Made by a program: the position numbers and the translations under genes. From VXPQ01 sp965117025 (GTDB taxonomy: Bacteria > Bacteroidota > Rhodothermia > Rhodothermales > VXPQ01), in contig OZ220746.1 of assembly GCA_965117025.1 (NCBI GenBank), positions 1,612,001 to 1,676,000 on the forward strand: a DNA stretch of 64,000 bases. Direction: 5' to 3'. Below, in pieces: positions 51,910-60,714 of this stretch. Position 1 is the first letter of the stretch; each line of letters opens with the position of its first letter. Under the pieces are notes generated by a model that was given only the letters and a program-made list of their open reading frames with translations, was not told where the DNA came from and did not search any database.

Positions 51910-52659
51910 TCACATGGCAAGGCCCCCATCCACATGAAGTACATGCCCCGTAATGTAATCCGCCGCGGGGGAGACCAGAAAATATACGGCGTTTGCCACA
52001 TCCTGCGGTGTTGCAGTACGTTTCAGCGCAACCGTATCAAGGAGCGCACTACGTGCGGCGTCACTCAAAGCAGCAGTCATATCTGTTTCTACATACCCCG
52101 GGGCCACCACATTTACGGTGATCCCGCGGCCACCGAGTTCCCTGGCCAGACTCTTCGAAAAGCCTATGATACCGGCCTTCGAAGCTGCATAGTTCGTTTG
52201 CCCCGGGTTTCCGACAACACCTATAACCGAAGACATATTTACGATCTTGCCGGCCCGCTGCTTCATCATGGGCCGGTACGCCATTTTGCAAAAATTGAAT
52301 ACACTTTTCAGATTGGTGCCCACGACCGCGTCCCAGTCATGTTCGCTCATCCGAAGCATCAGTCCATCACGTGTAATTCCGGCGTTATTGACAAGTACAT
52401 CTATGGAACCCCATGCTTCCAGTACGCCGCCCACCGCTTCCTCGGCAGACGAAATCTCAGCGGCGTCTCCCTGAAAAACGAGGCATTCCGAGCCGGATTC
52501 CTGTAATCGCCGACAAAGTGCATTCGCCTCGTCCGTAGAAGATCGGTATGTAAAGGCCACGCGCGCACCGGCGGCGGCCAGCGTTTCGACAACAGCCCGC
52601 CCAATGCCTCGAGAAGCGCCCGTAACGAGCGCCGTTTTTCCGTCCAAATCGAAAGCCAT
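51910..52659 (-). CDS. fabG: 3-oxoacyl-[acyl-carrier-protein] reductase
   Basis: FabG reduces beta-ketoacyl-ACP with NADPH in fatty-acid elongation. The 249-residue short-chain dehydrogenase has the cofactor motif TGASRGIGRAV, NNAGITRDGLMLRM, and the catalytic Ser-Tyr-Lys set in SSVIGVVGNPGQTNYAASKAG. It lies 66 bp downstream of fabD in the block plsX-fabH-fabD-fabG. acpP and fabF, which often follow, are not present. Confidence 0.94.
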   Translation of the reverse strand: MAFDLDGKTALVTGASRGIGRAVVETLAAAGARVAFTYRSSTDEANALCRRLQESGSECLVFQGDAAEISSAEEAVGGVLEAWGSIDVLVNNAGITRDGLMLRMSEHDWDAVVGTNLKSVFNFCKMAYRPMMKQRAGKIVNMSSVIGVVGNPGQTNYAASKAGIIGFSKSLARELGGRGITVNVVAPGYVETDMTAALSDAARSALLDTVALKRTATPQDVANAVYFLVSPAADYITGHVLHVDGGLAM

Positions 52660-52725
52660 GATCCCAAAGAAATCAGTGAGTTAGAACAAGCAAACGCAAA
52701 AAGTCGACTCGAATACGATAACCTT

Positions 52726-53682
52726 TCAAACTCCGTTAGCCCTAGCAAGAATCAACGCCAGTTCATCGGCTTTTCCCGCAAAAATTGTCTTGATGTCTCG
52801 CCCAAGCGTACGACGCGCCAACCCGCACAGCACATTACCCGCGCCGATCTCAATATAACCGTCGGCTCCTTCCGTGTGCATGTTCTGAAGCGATCTGGAC
52901 CAGTACACGGGGGCCGTAAGCTGTGCCACCAGCGCCTGACGTATCTCGTCGGGATCGCAGGTGGCCGAGGCAGTCACATTGAGGTATACAGGAAAGCGGG
53001 GAGACCGGATAGTACATCCCGAGAGTGCGCGTTCGAGCCCGCCACGGGCCTGCTCCATGAGCGGCGAGTGAAAAGCACCGTTCACAGACAACCGCACCAC
53101 GCGCCGGGCGCCCCGGGCGCGCACCTCCTGCATGGCCCGTTCAACGGCCGATTCGTCTCCGGATATAACCACCTGTCCGGGGGCATTGAAATTCGCCGCC
53201 ACCACAGAATCAGAGGGTTCCGAGACTTCCTCGCACGCGCGGACCACCTGGTCATCGTCCATGCCGAGCACGGCGGCCATCGTACCAGGGCGCTCGTCAT
53301 CCGCGTTCGCCATGAGTTCGCCGCGCCGCCACACAAGCTGAAGCCCCTCTTCAAAAGAAAGGGCGCCCGCCGCAACCAGAGCACTGTATTCCCCAAGACT
53401 GTGACCGGCCGCCATCGCCGCCCGCAAATCTGTACGGCGCAGTATTGCCATGACGGCCATACTGTGCACGTACAGCGCAGGTTGTGTCCTGTCGGTCCGC
53501 TTCAGTGCAGCACCGTCTTCTGCTGACTTGCCAAACATAACTTCCGAAAGCGGAAAGCCCAACAGTCGATCCGCCTGATCAATGATCTCGCGGGCTTCGG
53601 CGAAGCGTTCGTACAGGTCCTCCGCCATACCTGCGTACTGGCTCCCCTGCCCCGGAAAAAGAAAGACGGCCTTATTCATCAT
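52726..53682 (-). CDS. fabD: Malonyl-CoA:ACP transacylase
   Basis: FabD moves malonyl from CoA to ACP. The 318-residue protein shows FPGQGSQYAGM at the N-terminus, the nucleophile elbow AAGHSLGEYSAL with the catalytic serine, and the later catalytic histidine in NGAFHSPLME. Its length matches the family. It lies 30 bp after fabH in the same direction and is probably co-transcribed. Confidence 0.95.
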   Translation of the reverse strand: MMNKAVFLFPGQGSQYAGMAEDLYERFAEAREIIDQADRLLGFPLSEVMFGKSAEDGAALKRTDRTQPALYVHSMAVMAILRRTDLRAAMAAGHSLGEYSALVAAGALSFEEGLQLVWRRGELMANADDERPGTMAAVLGMDDDQVVRACEEVSEPSDSVVAANFNAPGQVVISGDESAVERAMQEVRARGARRVVRLSVNGAFHSPLMEQARGGLERALSGCTIRSPRFPVYLNVTASATCDPDEIRQALVAQLTAPVYWSRSLQNMHTEGADGYIEIGAGNVLCGLARRTLGRDIKTIFAGKADELALILARANGV

Positions 53683-53712
53683 TCGCTATGGCATACAACC
53701 GGCGCCAGCCGA

Positions 53713-54750
53713 TTACAACTCTGCGGCTACGCGTACGTCCGCCTCTTTTCTCACCACCTTGCTGCCGTCGTAGGCCCAGCGAAGATAACAGGACCCCCAG
53801 GTAAATCCGCCGCCGAACGCCACCAGAATAAGGACGTCTCCCCGGCTCAGTTCACTTTCCCGATCTGCAAAGCACAAGGGAATTGTCGCTGCCGTCGTGT
53901 TACCGTAGCGGTCGATATTGAGTATGACCTTGTCATTATCGAGACCCATTTGTCGCGCCGTAGTGTCAATGATCCGCTGGTTGGCCTGGTGCGGAACAAG
54001 GTAGCGGATATCGTCCACCCCCAAATTATGGCGTTTCATGATCTCTTCGGCGGATCGGGCCATGCCGTCCACGGCATACTTGAACACCGCACGCCCTTGC
54101 TGCTGCAAAAAATGCATGCCCTTCGTAACCGTTTCATAGGTGGGGGGATTCAGGCTCCCTCCTCCCGGCATAGAGAGCAGATCGGCATATTTTCCGTCGA
54201 TGCGCTGGTAAAAATCGATAATCCCGCATCCCCCGGGATCAGGTTCCAATAGTACGGCGGCAGCCGCATCCCCGAAAAGAACACATGTTGCCCGATCTTC
54301 GAAATTCGTAATACCGCTCATCTTGTCTGCGCCGATGACAAGCACTTTCTCATGGCGGCCGCTTTCGATCATCTGCGCACCGGTCGAAAGAGCGAAAAGA
54401 AACCCGCTGCACGCCGCGGAAAGATCAAAACCCCAGGCATTCGTCGCGCCGATGCTATCCTGCACAAGACAGGCTGTCGCGGGGAAAAACATGTCCGGCG
54501 TGATGGTGGCAACGATGACCACATCGATTTCTTCCGGATCCAAGCCGCGCTTCTCCAGCAAATCCTGCGCTGCTTTCGATGCCATGTACGCGGTGGCCTT
54601 ACCGGGATCGCGGAGAATGCGGCGTTCCCGAATGCCGGTACGCGTCCGGATCCACTCGTCATCGGTATCCACAATTCGCTCAAGATCCGCGTTTGTAAGC
54701 CGCTCGTCGGGCAGAAAATGCCCAACCGCTGTTATGGCCGCATATCTCAT
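53713..54750 (-). CDS. fabH: 3-oxoacyl-[acyl-carrier-protein] synthase III
   Basis: FabH starts fatty-acid synthesis by condensing acyl-CoA with malonyl-ACP. Starting at ATG 54750 (MRYAAITAVGHFLPDERLTN) gives 345 residues, the family start; the frame extends 12 codons further to 54786. The catalytic triad is present: Cys in SAACSGFLFAL, His in VPHQANQRI and Asn in YGNTTAATIP. Slightly longer than E. coli FabH (317). It lies between plsX and fabD. Confidence 0.94.
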   Translation of the reverse strand: MRYAAITAVGHFLPDERLTNADLERIVDTDDEWIRTRTGIRERRILRDPGKATAYMASKAAQDLLEKRGLDPEEIDVVIVATITPDMFFPATACLVQDSIGATNAWGFDLSAACSGFLFALSTGAQMIESGRHEKVLVIGADKMSGITNFEDRATCVLFGDAAAAVLLEPDPGGCGIIDFYQRIDGKYADLLSMPGGGSLNPPTYETVTKGMHFLQQQGRAVFKYAVDGMARSAEEIMKRHNLGVDDIRYLVPHQANQRIIDTTARQMGLDNDKVILNIDRYGNTTAATIPLCFADRESELSRGDVLILVAFGGGFTWGSCYLRWAYDGSKVVRKEADVRVAAEL

Positions 54751-54826
54751 GGCGCTGCTGATCGCTGGTTGCATGATTGGGAACACCCTTTCTGCAAACC
54801 CCCTGAACAGATGATGGTTCGGGGCA

Positions 54827-55834
54827 TCATTTGCCGAATGCCTTGTTCATCGCCTCCAGCGCCCCATGCTGCGCCACGTCGGCGGCCATAAGAATAATGC
54901 GCTCGATTGCCCGGACCGTCGACCCGCCATGTCCAATCATCACATTGCCGTTCACCCCAAGCAGTGGCGCGCCGCCGTACTCCTCGTAACTGAAACGAAG
55001 CCGCACGGCAGAAAGCGCATCCCGTACCATCTTCTTGTCCGGGTCGGAAAACCCCTGCCGCACCATTTCTTCCGCAATCATCTGGGGAAACGCGGATGCA
55101 ACGCTCTCCCCGAACTTGAGAAGAATGTTGCCGACGAATCCGTCGCAGACCACTACATCCGCCATGTGGTGCAGGATGTCACGCCCCTCGATATTCCCGC
55201 AGAAATGAATGTCCGGAGACGCCTGGAGAAGTTTGTAGGCGGCCTTGACCTGCTCGTTGCCCTTCCGGGCTTCTTCGCCCAGGTTCACCAGGGCCACCTT
55301 CGGGCTCTCAAGCTGCATCACTGTGGACGCATAGATCGAGCCCATCTTCGCAAACTGAAGCAAGTGCTCCGGCCGGCAATCCACATTGGTGCCCACATCA
55401 AGTATGATGCAATGGCCCTTGGTCGTCGGGAAAAAGGCAACGACCGAGGGACGGGCAACGCCCTGTAAACTGCCCAGTATGAAAAGCGAAGCCGCCATAA
55501 TGGCCCCTGTATTCCCAGCGCTGACAAATCCGTGAGCCCTGCCTTCCCGCACTGCGGCGAGCCCAACATGAATGGAGGAACCCCGCTTCGATTTTACAGC
55601 GGCGGCCGGGGCCTCGTCCATAGCGATCACATCAGGGGCATGAATGATGTGTAATGGCAAGAGGCTGGCAACCTCTTTCTTCTGCGCTATCTCCGCTTGC
55701 AAGGCATCTTCCTGCCCCACAAGAAGCACCTCAAGCTCACCGCCCGAAGCCTCCAGCGCATGTATAGCGCCCTCAACGACAACGGAGGGGGCCTTGTCGC
55801 CCCCCATAGCATCAACCGCTACCCGAATGGCCAT
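54827..55834 (-). CDS. plsX: Phosphate acyltransferase
   Basis: PlsX converts acyl-ACP to acyl-phosphate for phospholipid synthesis by PlsY. The 335-residue protein opens IRVAVDAMGGDKAPSVVVEGA, the family hallmark, and contains GNTGAIMAAS, LDVGTNVDCRPEHL and VCDGFVGNILLKFGE. It follows rpmF by 48 bp, the conserved rpmF-plsX-fabH arrangement. Confidence 0.95.
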   Translation of the reverse strand: MAIRVAVDAMGGDKAPSVVVEGAIHALEASGGELEVLLVGQEDALQAEIAQKKEVASLLPLHIIHAPDVIAMDEAPAAAVKSKRGSSIHVGLAAVREGRAHGFVSAGNTGAIMAASLFILGSLQGVARPSVVAFFPTTKGHCIILDVGTNVDCRPEHLLQFAKMGSIYASTVMQLESPKVALVNLGEEARKGNEQVKAAYKLLQASPDIHFCGNIEGRDILHHMADVVVCDGFVGNILLKFGESVASAFPQMIAEEMVRQGFSDPDKKMVRDALSAVRLRFSYEEYGGAPLLGVNGNVMIGHGGSTVRAIERIILMAADVAQHGALEAMNKAFGK

Positions 55835-55882
55835 GTTGGATGATATGGAGAAACGTCCGGCGGACCGGACGCAATGTATGGC

Positions 55883-56074
55883 CTAAACGGCTTCCTTCGG
55901 CTCGACAACCTGACGGCCCCGGTAATAGCCGCAACTGGGGCAAGCATGATGCAAAAGCTTCGACGTGCCACAGTTGGGGCACTCCGCTATCTGCGGCTCC
56001 TTCAAGCTACCGTAATACCGGGCACGGCGTTGCCGTGTTCGAGCCTTGGAGTGTTTTCTTTTTGGATTCGCCAT
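55883..56074 (-). CDS. rpmF: 50S ribosomal protein L32
   Basis: A 63-residue protein beginning MANPKRKHSKARTRQRRARY, with a zinc ribbon CPNCGTSKLLHHACPSCGYY. L32 of this length with two CxxC pairs is the zinc-binding form. It lies between the YceD-like gene and plsX. Confidence 0.95.
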   Translation of the reverse strand: MANPKRKHSKARTRQRRARYYGSLKEPQIAECPNCGTSKLLHHACPSCGYYRGRQVVEPKEAV

Positions 56075-56119
56075 GATTTCCTGTGTTCGCCGGTAAACGC
56101 ATCGGCGTGAACGCCAACC

Positions 56120-56623
56120 TTAATTCCGGCCCTCCTCTGACTTCAATGCACTGAGTGTTTCCCAGCGTGGGTCTATGCTATTTTCCTGCGTTCCTTGCGG
56201 GACGCCGAACGTCATCGGGATGTCTATATCCTCTGCCCCGGGAGCGACACGACGCGCCGGCACCGCAAGCAAAATCGTGTCTCGCGTAACATCGGTAAGG
56301 TCCAGAACCCGATCGCTCGGGTCCATTATCCTGACCTCATTGCAACTGCCTTCCCTATCTCTTGCGAACCCCGCGCAAGAAAACAGGATGCGATACGCAC
56401 CTTCGATCGGCTGATCGAAAGAACGCAACGTACGGTCGCATTCCAGCGTAGCCTGCGCTCGAACCGTCAGCAAAACGAGAATGCGTTCCTCGGCCACGTC
56501 AAGGCGCGCCGTGACTTCCACATTCCGAAACACCGAAGGGTCCAATGCCAGCGCCTCGACCTTCGGCTTGAACGTTCGTTCATGCACTCCCGGCGCCAGC
56601 GCTTCGATACCTATCGCAAACAT
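56120..56623 (-). CDS. yceD: YceD/DUF177-family protein
   Basis: A 167-residue protein with the DUF177 pattern: LDVAEERILVLLTVRAQATLECDRTLRSFDQPIEG in the middle, a VLDLTDVTRDTILLAVPARRV stretch, and a C-terminal IDPRWETLSALK motif. The family is linked to 23S rRNA accumulation in plants and bacteria and nearly always precedes rpmF, as here. Only one cysteine of the usual pair region is clearly present. It is the first gene of the leftward lipid-synthesis block beside the origin. Confidence 0.85.
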   Translation of the reverse strand: MFAIGIEALAPGVHERTFKPKVEALALDPSVFRNVEVTARLDVAEERILVLLTVRAQATLECDRTLRSFDQPIEGAYRILFSCAGFARDREGSCNEVRIMDPSDRVLDLTDVTRDTILLAVPARRVAPGAEDIDIPMTFGVPQGTQENSIDPRWETLSALKSEEGRN

Positions 56624-56897
56624 GACAGCATGTCAAATCTGTTCCATCAAACGAAGATATGCACGCTGGCGTTCCGGGACAAAAACGCGCCACGGATTCG
56701 CCAAAAATGCCGTACGGTGTACCCCGTTATGAAGGCAGAGATTCCGTGCCGGCCCACACATGCGAAATCAAGGCGTTCCGGCTTGTCTTTTGATCCCGAA
56801 ATAGTTACCATCCTGCCATGTGTTCCGCAGGAAAAAAGAAGGTGCTGTCGAGTGCCAGGAGAAGGACTCCCCCGGATAACGCACAAAACAGCATATT
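56624..56897. other. Intergenic region between yceD and the DnaA-box cluster
   Basis: About 270 bp without a supportable gene. Short antisense frames are present but lack family features. The divergent yceD promoter should lie here; I cannot fix it. Confidence 0.35.
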
Positions 56898-57123
56898 TGT
56901 GAGTAAGTTGTTGACAAAACCGCTTCATCCACTGAAGATGAACGGCCAGCGACGATAAAATGAAGCAGGGAATGTGGAAAAATGCTCTGAATTTTGATTT
57001 AAGTCCTTTATTCACATGGACCTGCACAAAAGAAGGTAATGTGCATAACCTGTGAGCGTATCTATCGGAAACCGAACATGGAACATGCGAATCCTCGAGG
57101 GAATTATTCCCGATTGTGAATAA
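56898..57123. other. oriC: Candidate chromosomal replication origin (oriC) with DnaA boxes
   Basis: The gap before dnaA holds three exact TTATNCACA boxes: TTATTCACA at 57008-57016 (+), TTATGCACA at 57040-57048 (-) and TTATTCACA at 57115-57123 (-). Near matches lie at 56898-56906 (-, TTACTCACA) and 56973-56981 (-, TTTTCCACA). The sequence between 56970 and 57016 is locally AT-rich and could be the unwinding element. Coding strand flips here from mostly minus to mostly plus. The last box ends 3 bp before the dnaA start codon. Confidence 0.75.
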
Positions 57124-57126
57124 TCG

Positions 57127-58389
57127 GTGTATATCGGACGAACTACGCCATCCGGCGGATTTCTCGACGATATGGCCAGCGTGAGCAACAGCGTGAAAAA
57201 AGACTACCAAAAAGCATCCTCATATCTGCCGGGCAGTGCGGAGGAACAACCGGCATCCGTTCCCGAGGAAGAGCCTCTGTCCGAACCCGCGGCGCCGGAC
57301 TATTTGCTCCACGCTGCGCCAAGCGCTTTGGAATCCCCAGACCCGTTCTTCGCCGCATCGGGACTTCCGCTCAACAATTCGTACACATTTGACCGATTCA
57401 TAGAAGGCGATTGCAACCAGTTCGCCCGCAGCGCTTCCCTGGCCATCGCACAGCAGCCCCGTCATACGACCTTTAACCCATTACTGATTTACGGGGGCGT
57501 CGGGTTAGGAAAAACGCACCTGATTCAGGCCATCGGCAACCATGTCTGTCAGCATAGCAACTACAAGGTCCTCTATACATCAAGCGATCATTTCACCTCG
57601 GACTATATGCAATCGCTCCGGACAAACCGAAGCAACGAGTTTGTGGTGTTCTACAGCGAGATAGACCTGTTAATCATCGACGACATCCAATTCTTCAGCG
57701 ATCAGGAAAAAACGCAGGAAGGCCTCTTCCACATCTTCAACATCCTGTACCAGGCCGGCAAGCAGATCGTTTTTTCGACAGACCGGGCTCCGCAGGAAAT
57801 GGCCGGCATGGCCGACCGGCTGCTCTCGAGATTTCAGGGGGGGCTTGTCGCCGACCTCCAGCAACCCGAACTGGAAACACGCATCGCTATTCTCAATCGC
57901 AAAGCCAATGACCTGGGTATCGCTATCCCTTACGCATTCATCGAATTCATCGCCCACCACGTAAAGAACAATGTCCGCGAGCTGGAGAGCGCTCTGATAC
58001 GGCTGTTGGCGCACGCCACGCTGCACCGGCGCGAAATAGATATCCCGCTTATCCGGGAAGTGTTGGGCGAACTGCTCATCGACACGCACACAAAACCGGC
58101 CGTGGAAGAAATCCGCCGGATCACCTGCGAATATCTCGGAGTCTCTGAAGACCTGGTACTTGGTCGGGGGCGCAAGCGCGAGATTGTTCAAGCGCGTCAT
58201 GTAGGTATGTACTTCAGCAAACAATTGACAGGGCTTTCCCTTGCAACAATAGGCAGGTACTTCGGTGGTAAGGATCATTCTACCGTGATTCATGCCTGCC
58301 GGGGCGTCGAGAACCACATGGAGACAGACCCGAATTTCCGGGAAGCCCTCAAACGAATCCGTCGGGAAATTGAGATACGTCACCGGTGA
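57127..58389 (+). CDS. dnaA: Chromosomal replication initiator DnaA lacking domain I
   Basis: DnaA binds oriC boxes and melts the origin. The 420-residue frame begins at GTG 57127; TAA at 57121-57123 in the same frame excludes any longer form, and ATG 57172 is an alternative start. Domain III begins with LNNSYTFDRFIEGDCNQFARSASLAIA near residue 82 and has Walker A GGVGLGKTHL, Walker B LLIIDDIQFF and sensor motifs. Domain IV has the DnaA-box-binding GRGRKREIVQARHVGMYFSKQLTGLSLATIGRYFGGKDHSTVIHA. Only about 80 acidic, low-complexity residues precede domain III, and none resembles domain I, which normally carries the DnaB/DiaA-binding surface and self-association site. Confidence 0.95.
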   Translation: MYIGRTTPSGGFLDDMASVSNSVKKDYQKASSYLPGSAEEQPASVPEEEPLSEPAAPDYLLHAAPSALESPDPFFAASGLPLNNSYTFDRFIEGDCNQFARSASLAIAQQPRHTTFNPLLIYGGVGLGKTHLIQAIGNHVCQHSNYKVLYTSSDHFTSDYMQSLRTNRSNEFVVFYSEIDLLIIDDIQFFSDQEKTQEGLFHIFNILYQAGKQIVFSTDRAPQEMAGMADRLLSRFQGGLVADLQQPELETRIAILNRKANDLGIAIPYAFIEFIAHHVKNNVRELESALIRLLAHATLHRREIDIPLIREVLGELLIDTHTKPAVEEIRRITCEYLGVSEDLVLGRGRKREIVQARHVGMYFSKQLTGLSLATIGRYFGGKDHSTVIHACRGVENHMETDPNFREALKRIRREIEIRHR

Positions 58390-58507
58390 TTCTTTCGCCT
58401 GCGCATTGTTATCTTGGGAACTTGGGTATGGCTATTTTGCTAACCGTAGTGCTGCAAACCGTCGCACACTTGCCACCTAAGGGGTCGATACATTAAACAG
58501 TAACGCT

Positions 58508-59626
58508 ATGAAATTTACCGCCTCCAGCGCCGATCTCCTCAAAGCGCTGAATACCGCTGGGGGAGCCGTCCCCACAAAAAGCACCCTGCCCATTCTGGAG
58601 TGCATTCTTTTCGAACAGGTTGACGAAACGTGCCTCAGCCTGAGCGCAACGGATCTGGAGGTCACTATTGTACAACAGGTCGAAGTGCAATTTGAAGGGA
58701 GCCATACCCGACGTATTGCCGTGCCGGCCCGGCGCCTGCTGGACACGCTGCGGGCTCTGCCGGAAGTACCGATCTCGTTCGAGGCGGATGACGAATTTCG
58801 GATCGTGCTCAAAACCGATGCGGGCGAATACAAAATGTCCGGACACGATGGAAGCGACTATCCATCCCTGCCTGAACTCGACCCGAAACACAGTATAGAA
58901 ACCACCGGCGATCTGATCCGACGCGCCATCGACAAGACCAGTTTCGCTGTCAGCAGGGACGCACTGCGCCCGGCTATGATGGGAGTGTATTTTCAGATCG
59001 GGCCGGAATCAGGACGTGCGGTTGCGACCGACGGACACCGCCTTGTCCGTATGCAAATCGACTCCATGACGGCGCAGGAAGATGTCAACTTCATTATTCC
59101 GGAAAAAGCCATCTCACTGGCCAGCAAGGTACTCTCTGGAGAAACATGTACGATTCTCGTGGACGCAGGATATGCAGGCTTCGTTGCCGGCAATACCCGC
59201 ATCCTTGTGCGGCTTATTGCCGAGGCATACCCCAACTACGAAGCCGTTATTCCGAAAGACAACGACAAGCGGATTGTAGTGGAGCGGAACGCCCTGCTCG
59301 CTGCTGTGAAACGCGTCAGCCTGTATTCGTCCAGCCTAACGCCTCAGATACGCCTGAAACTGAGTGCAAACCACATCGAAATTGATGCACAGGATATTGA
59401 GCGGGCGAGTGAAGCACATGAGACCGTACCATGCGAATACAACAGCGAGCCAATGGCTATCGGATTCAATGCAACCTATCTGAACGAGGTTCTGGGGCAC
59501 ATCGACAACGATGAAGTCGTCATCGAGTTCAGTTCTCCGAACCGCGCCGGCGTCGTTACGCCGCAAACCCAGCGGGACGGCGAACATGTCCTGATGCTCA
59601 TCATGCCGGTGATGTTGAACAACTGA
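58508..59626 (+). CDS. dnaN: DNA polymerase III beta sliding clamp
   Basis: The 372-residue clamp starts MKFTASSADLLKALNTAGGAVPTK and has the three repeated clamp domains: ATDLEVTI, LRPAMMGVYFQI...ATDGHRLVRM, and a C-terminal end with FNATYLNEVLGH and LMLIMPVML, where the last strand forms the partner-binding pocket. It follows dnaA by 118 bp, the standard dnaA-dnaN order. recF is not next but 40 kb away. Confidence 0.96.
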   Translation: MKFTASSADLLKALNTAGGAVPTKSTLPILECILFEQVDETCLSLSATDLEVTIVQQVEVQFEGSHTRRIAVPARRLLDTLRALPEVPISFEADDEFRIVLKTDAGEYKMSGHDGSDYPSLPELDPKHSIETTGDLIRRAIDKTSFAVSRDALRPAMMGVYFQIGPESGRAVATDGHRLVRMQIDSMTAQEDVNFIIPEKAISLASKVLSGETCTILVDAGYAGFVAGNTRILVRLIAEAYPNYEAVIPKDNDKRIVVERNALLAAVKRVSLYSSSLTPQIRLKLSANHIEIDAQDIERASEAHETVPCEYNSEPMAIGFNATYLNEVLGHIDNDEVVIEFSSPNRAGVVTPQTQRDGEHVLMLIMPVMLNN

Positions 59627-59750
59627 CAGATCAAGCGGCGCCGCGCGCAGCACCATTATCCTCTCGCCCTTCGAGAAGCCGCGGGAGGCACGCTGGCCGC
59701 GTCATTCCTTGCCGGCGCACCCCGCTCAGCCTCTGAGTTTTGCGGACTCA

Positions 59751-59764
59751 ATCAGAGTATCCTT
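59751..59764. repeat. Motif B copy after the ECF sigma gene
   Basis: ATCAGAGTATCCTT on the plus strand, the inverted arm of the motif at 5545-5589. Its last base is part of the TAA stop codon (minus strand) of the sigma factor gene. The wider context (TGCAAAACTCAGAGG on the minus strand) also resembles the loop and second arm at 5561-5580. Confidence 0.55.
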
Positions 59765-60390
59765 TACTCGAAATTTTTTAAGAATTCCGCATCTTCCCGC
59801 AAGCGTTTGATGGCCTTGTAAATGTATGCGCGAACGGTCGGAAGCGGCCGACCTGTCTGTTGCGCGATCTCCATATACGATAAACCGGAAAGAAAGCGAA
59901 GCTGCATGCAAGAATGCAGGTGGGACGGAAGCCTGTCGATGGCGTGGGCCAGGGCCTCTTTCCTTTTCCCGAGCTCATTGTAGGCAACCGGCGTTTCCGC
60001 AACGAGCGAAAGCCCCGGGGCGTGCTCAATCGGGATCTGGTGGCGCTTCGAGCGAAGGTGGTTGCGGAACGTATTCTTGCACACCACGCTGACCCAGCTC
60101 GCATAACGCGACGGCTCCCTGATCTGGTTTTCTCGCGCTTCCGTTTTACGAAACGCGATCTCGATGAGCATCTCCAGATCAACAGCGCTCCAGGATGCTT
60201 CCTGAATGAATTTCACGAGAAAATATCTTCGGATAAAACAGTACGTCCATAATTGAATCACTTCACGCTCACGGGCGTCCCGTGAGGCGTGCCAGCGTAA
60301 ATAGGTTGCGTTTATGGCGGAAACGTCGTCGAGATGAAAAGGCAGGGCGACCACCAATTCGTCCAGCGACTCAAAGGATGAGTACGGCAT
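59764..60390 (-). CDS. ECF-type sigma-70 family factor
   Basis: From ATG 60390 (product MPYSSFESLDELVVALPF) the protein has about 208 residues; the frame is open to 60450. Region 2 is weakly conserved (EREVIQLWTYCFIRRYFLVKFIQ, then the -10-recognition area SRYASWVSVVCKNTFRNHLRSKR). Region 4 is clear: IDRLPSHLHSCMQLRFLSGLSYMEIAQQTGRPLPTVRAYIYKAIKRLRED, a helix-turn-helix for -35 binding. No anti-sigma gene adjoins it. It lies convergent with dnaN and divergent from rplM. Its stop overlaps a motif B copy. The client promoters are unknown. Confidence 0.85.
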   Translation of the reverse strand: MPYSSFESLDELVVALPFHLDDVSAINATYLRWHASRDAREREVIQLWTYCFIRRYFLVKFIQEASWSAVDLEMLIEIAFRKTEARENQIREPSRYASWVSVVCKNTFRNHLRSKRHQIPIEHAPGLSLVAETPVAYNELGKRKEALAHAIDRLPSHLHSCMQLRFLSGLSYMEIAQQTGRPLPTVRAYIYKAIKRLREDAEFLKNFE

Positions 60391-60532
60391 TAGTAACCCT
60401 GTAGCGGATGTGGAAATAAAGCAGACGGCGGGAAAAACCCGCACAAGCAACGGTTTTGAGACAGGTTCTCGCGGATCAAAGACGCCGCAAGATCGCTACA
60501 CGAAATGACGGTCAGCATCTGCGTGGAAAGAC

Positions 60533-60561
60533 TTGACGTAATACTTCAAAAGCCGTATCTT
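60533..60561 (+). promoter_or_regulatory. Promoter for rplM-rpsI
   Basis: TTGACG, 17-nt spacer, TATCTT, continuing TTC so that TATCTTTC approximates the Bacteroidota -7 element TAnnTTTG. It implies a leader of about 145 nt before rplM; no regulatory RNA fold was identified in it. Confidence 0.55.
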
Positions 60562-60714
60562 TCTTGGCTACGATGGTTCGTAAATGGATGTTTTCGGAAC
60601 CGTGCGGACACTCCACCGGAATATCCGACGTCCCGGAACCGCCTTGATCGGTGCCTGTGTGGGGTTTCAGGCAAAGATGTGCTGCGTAGCGGCTTAATAT
60701 AAATAATTTTAATC

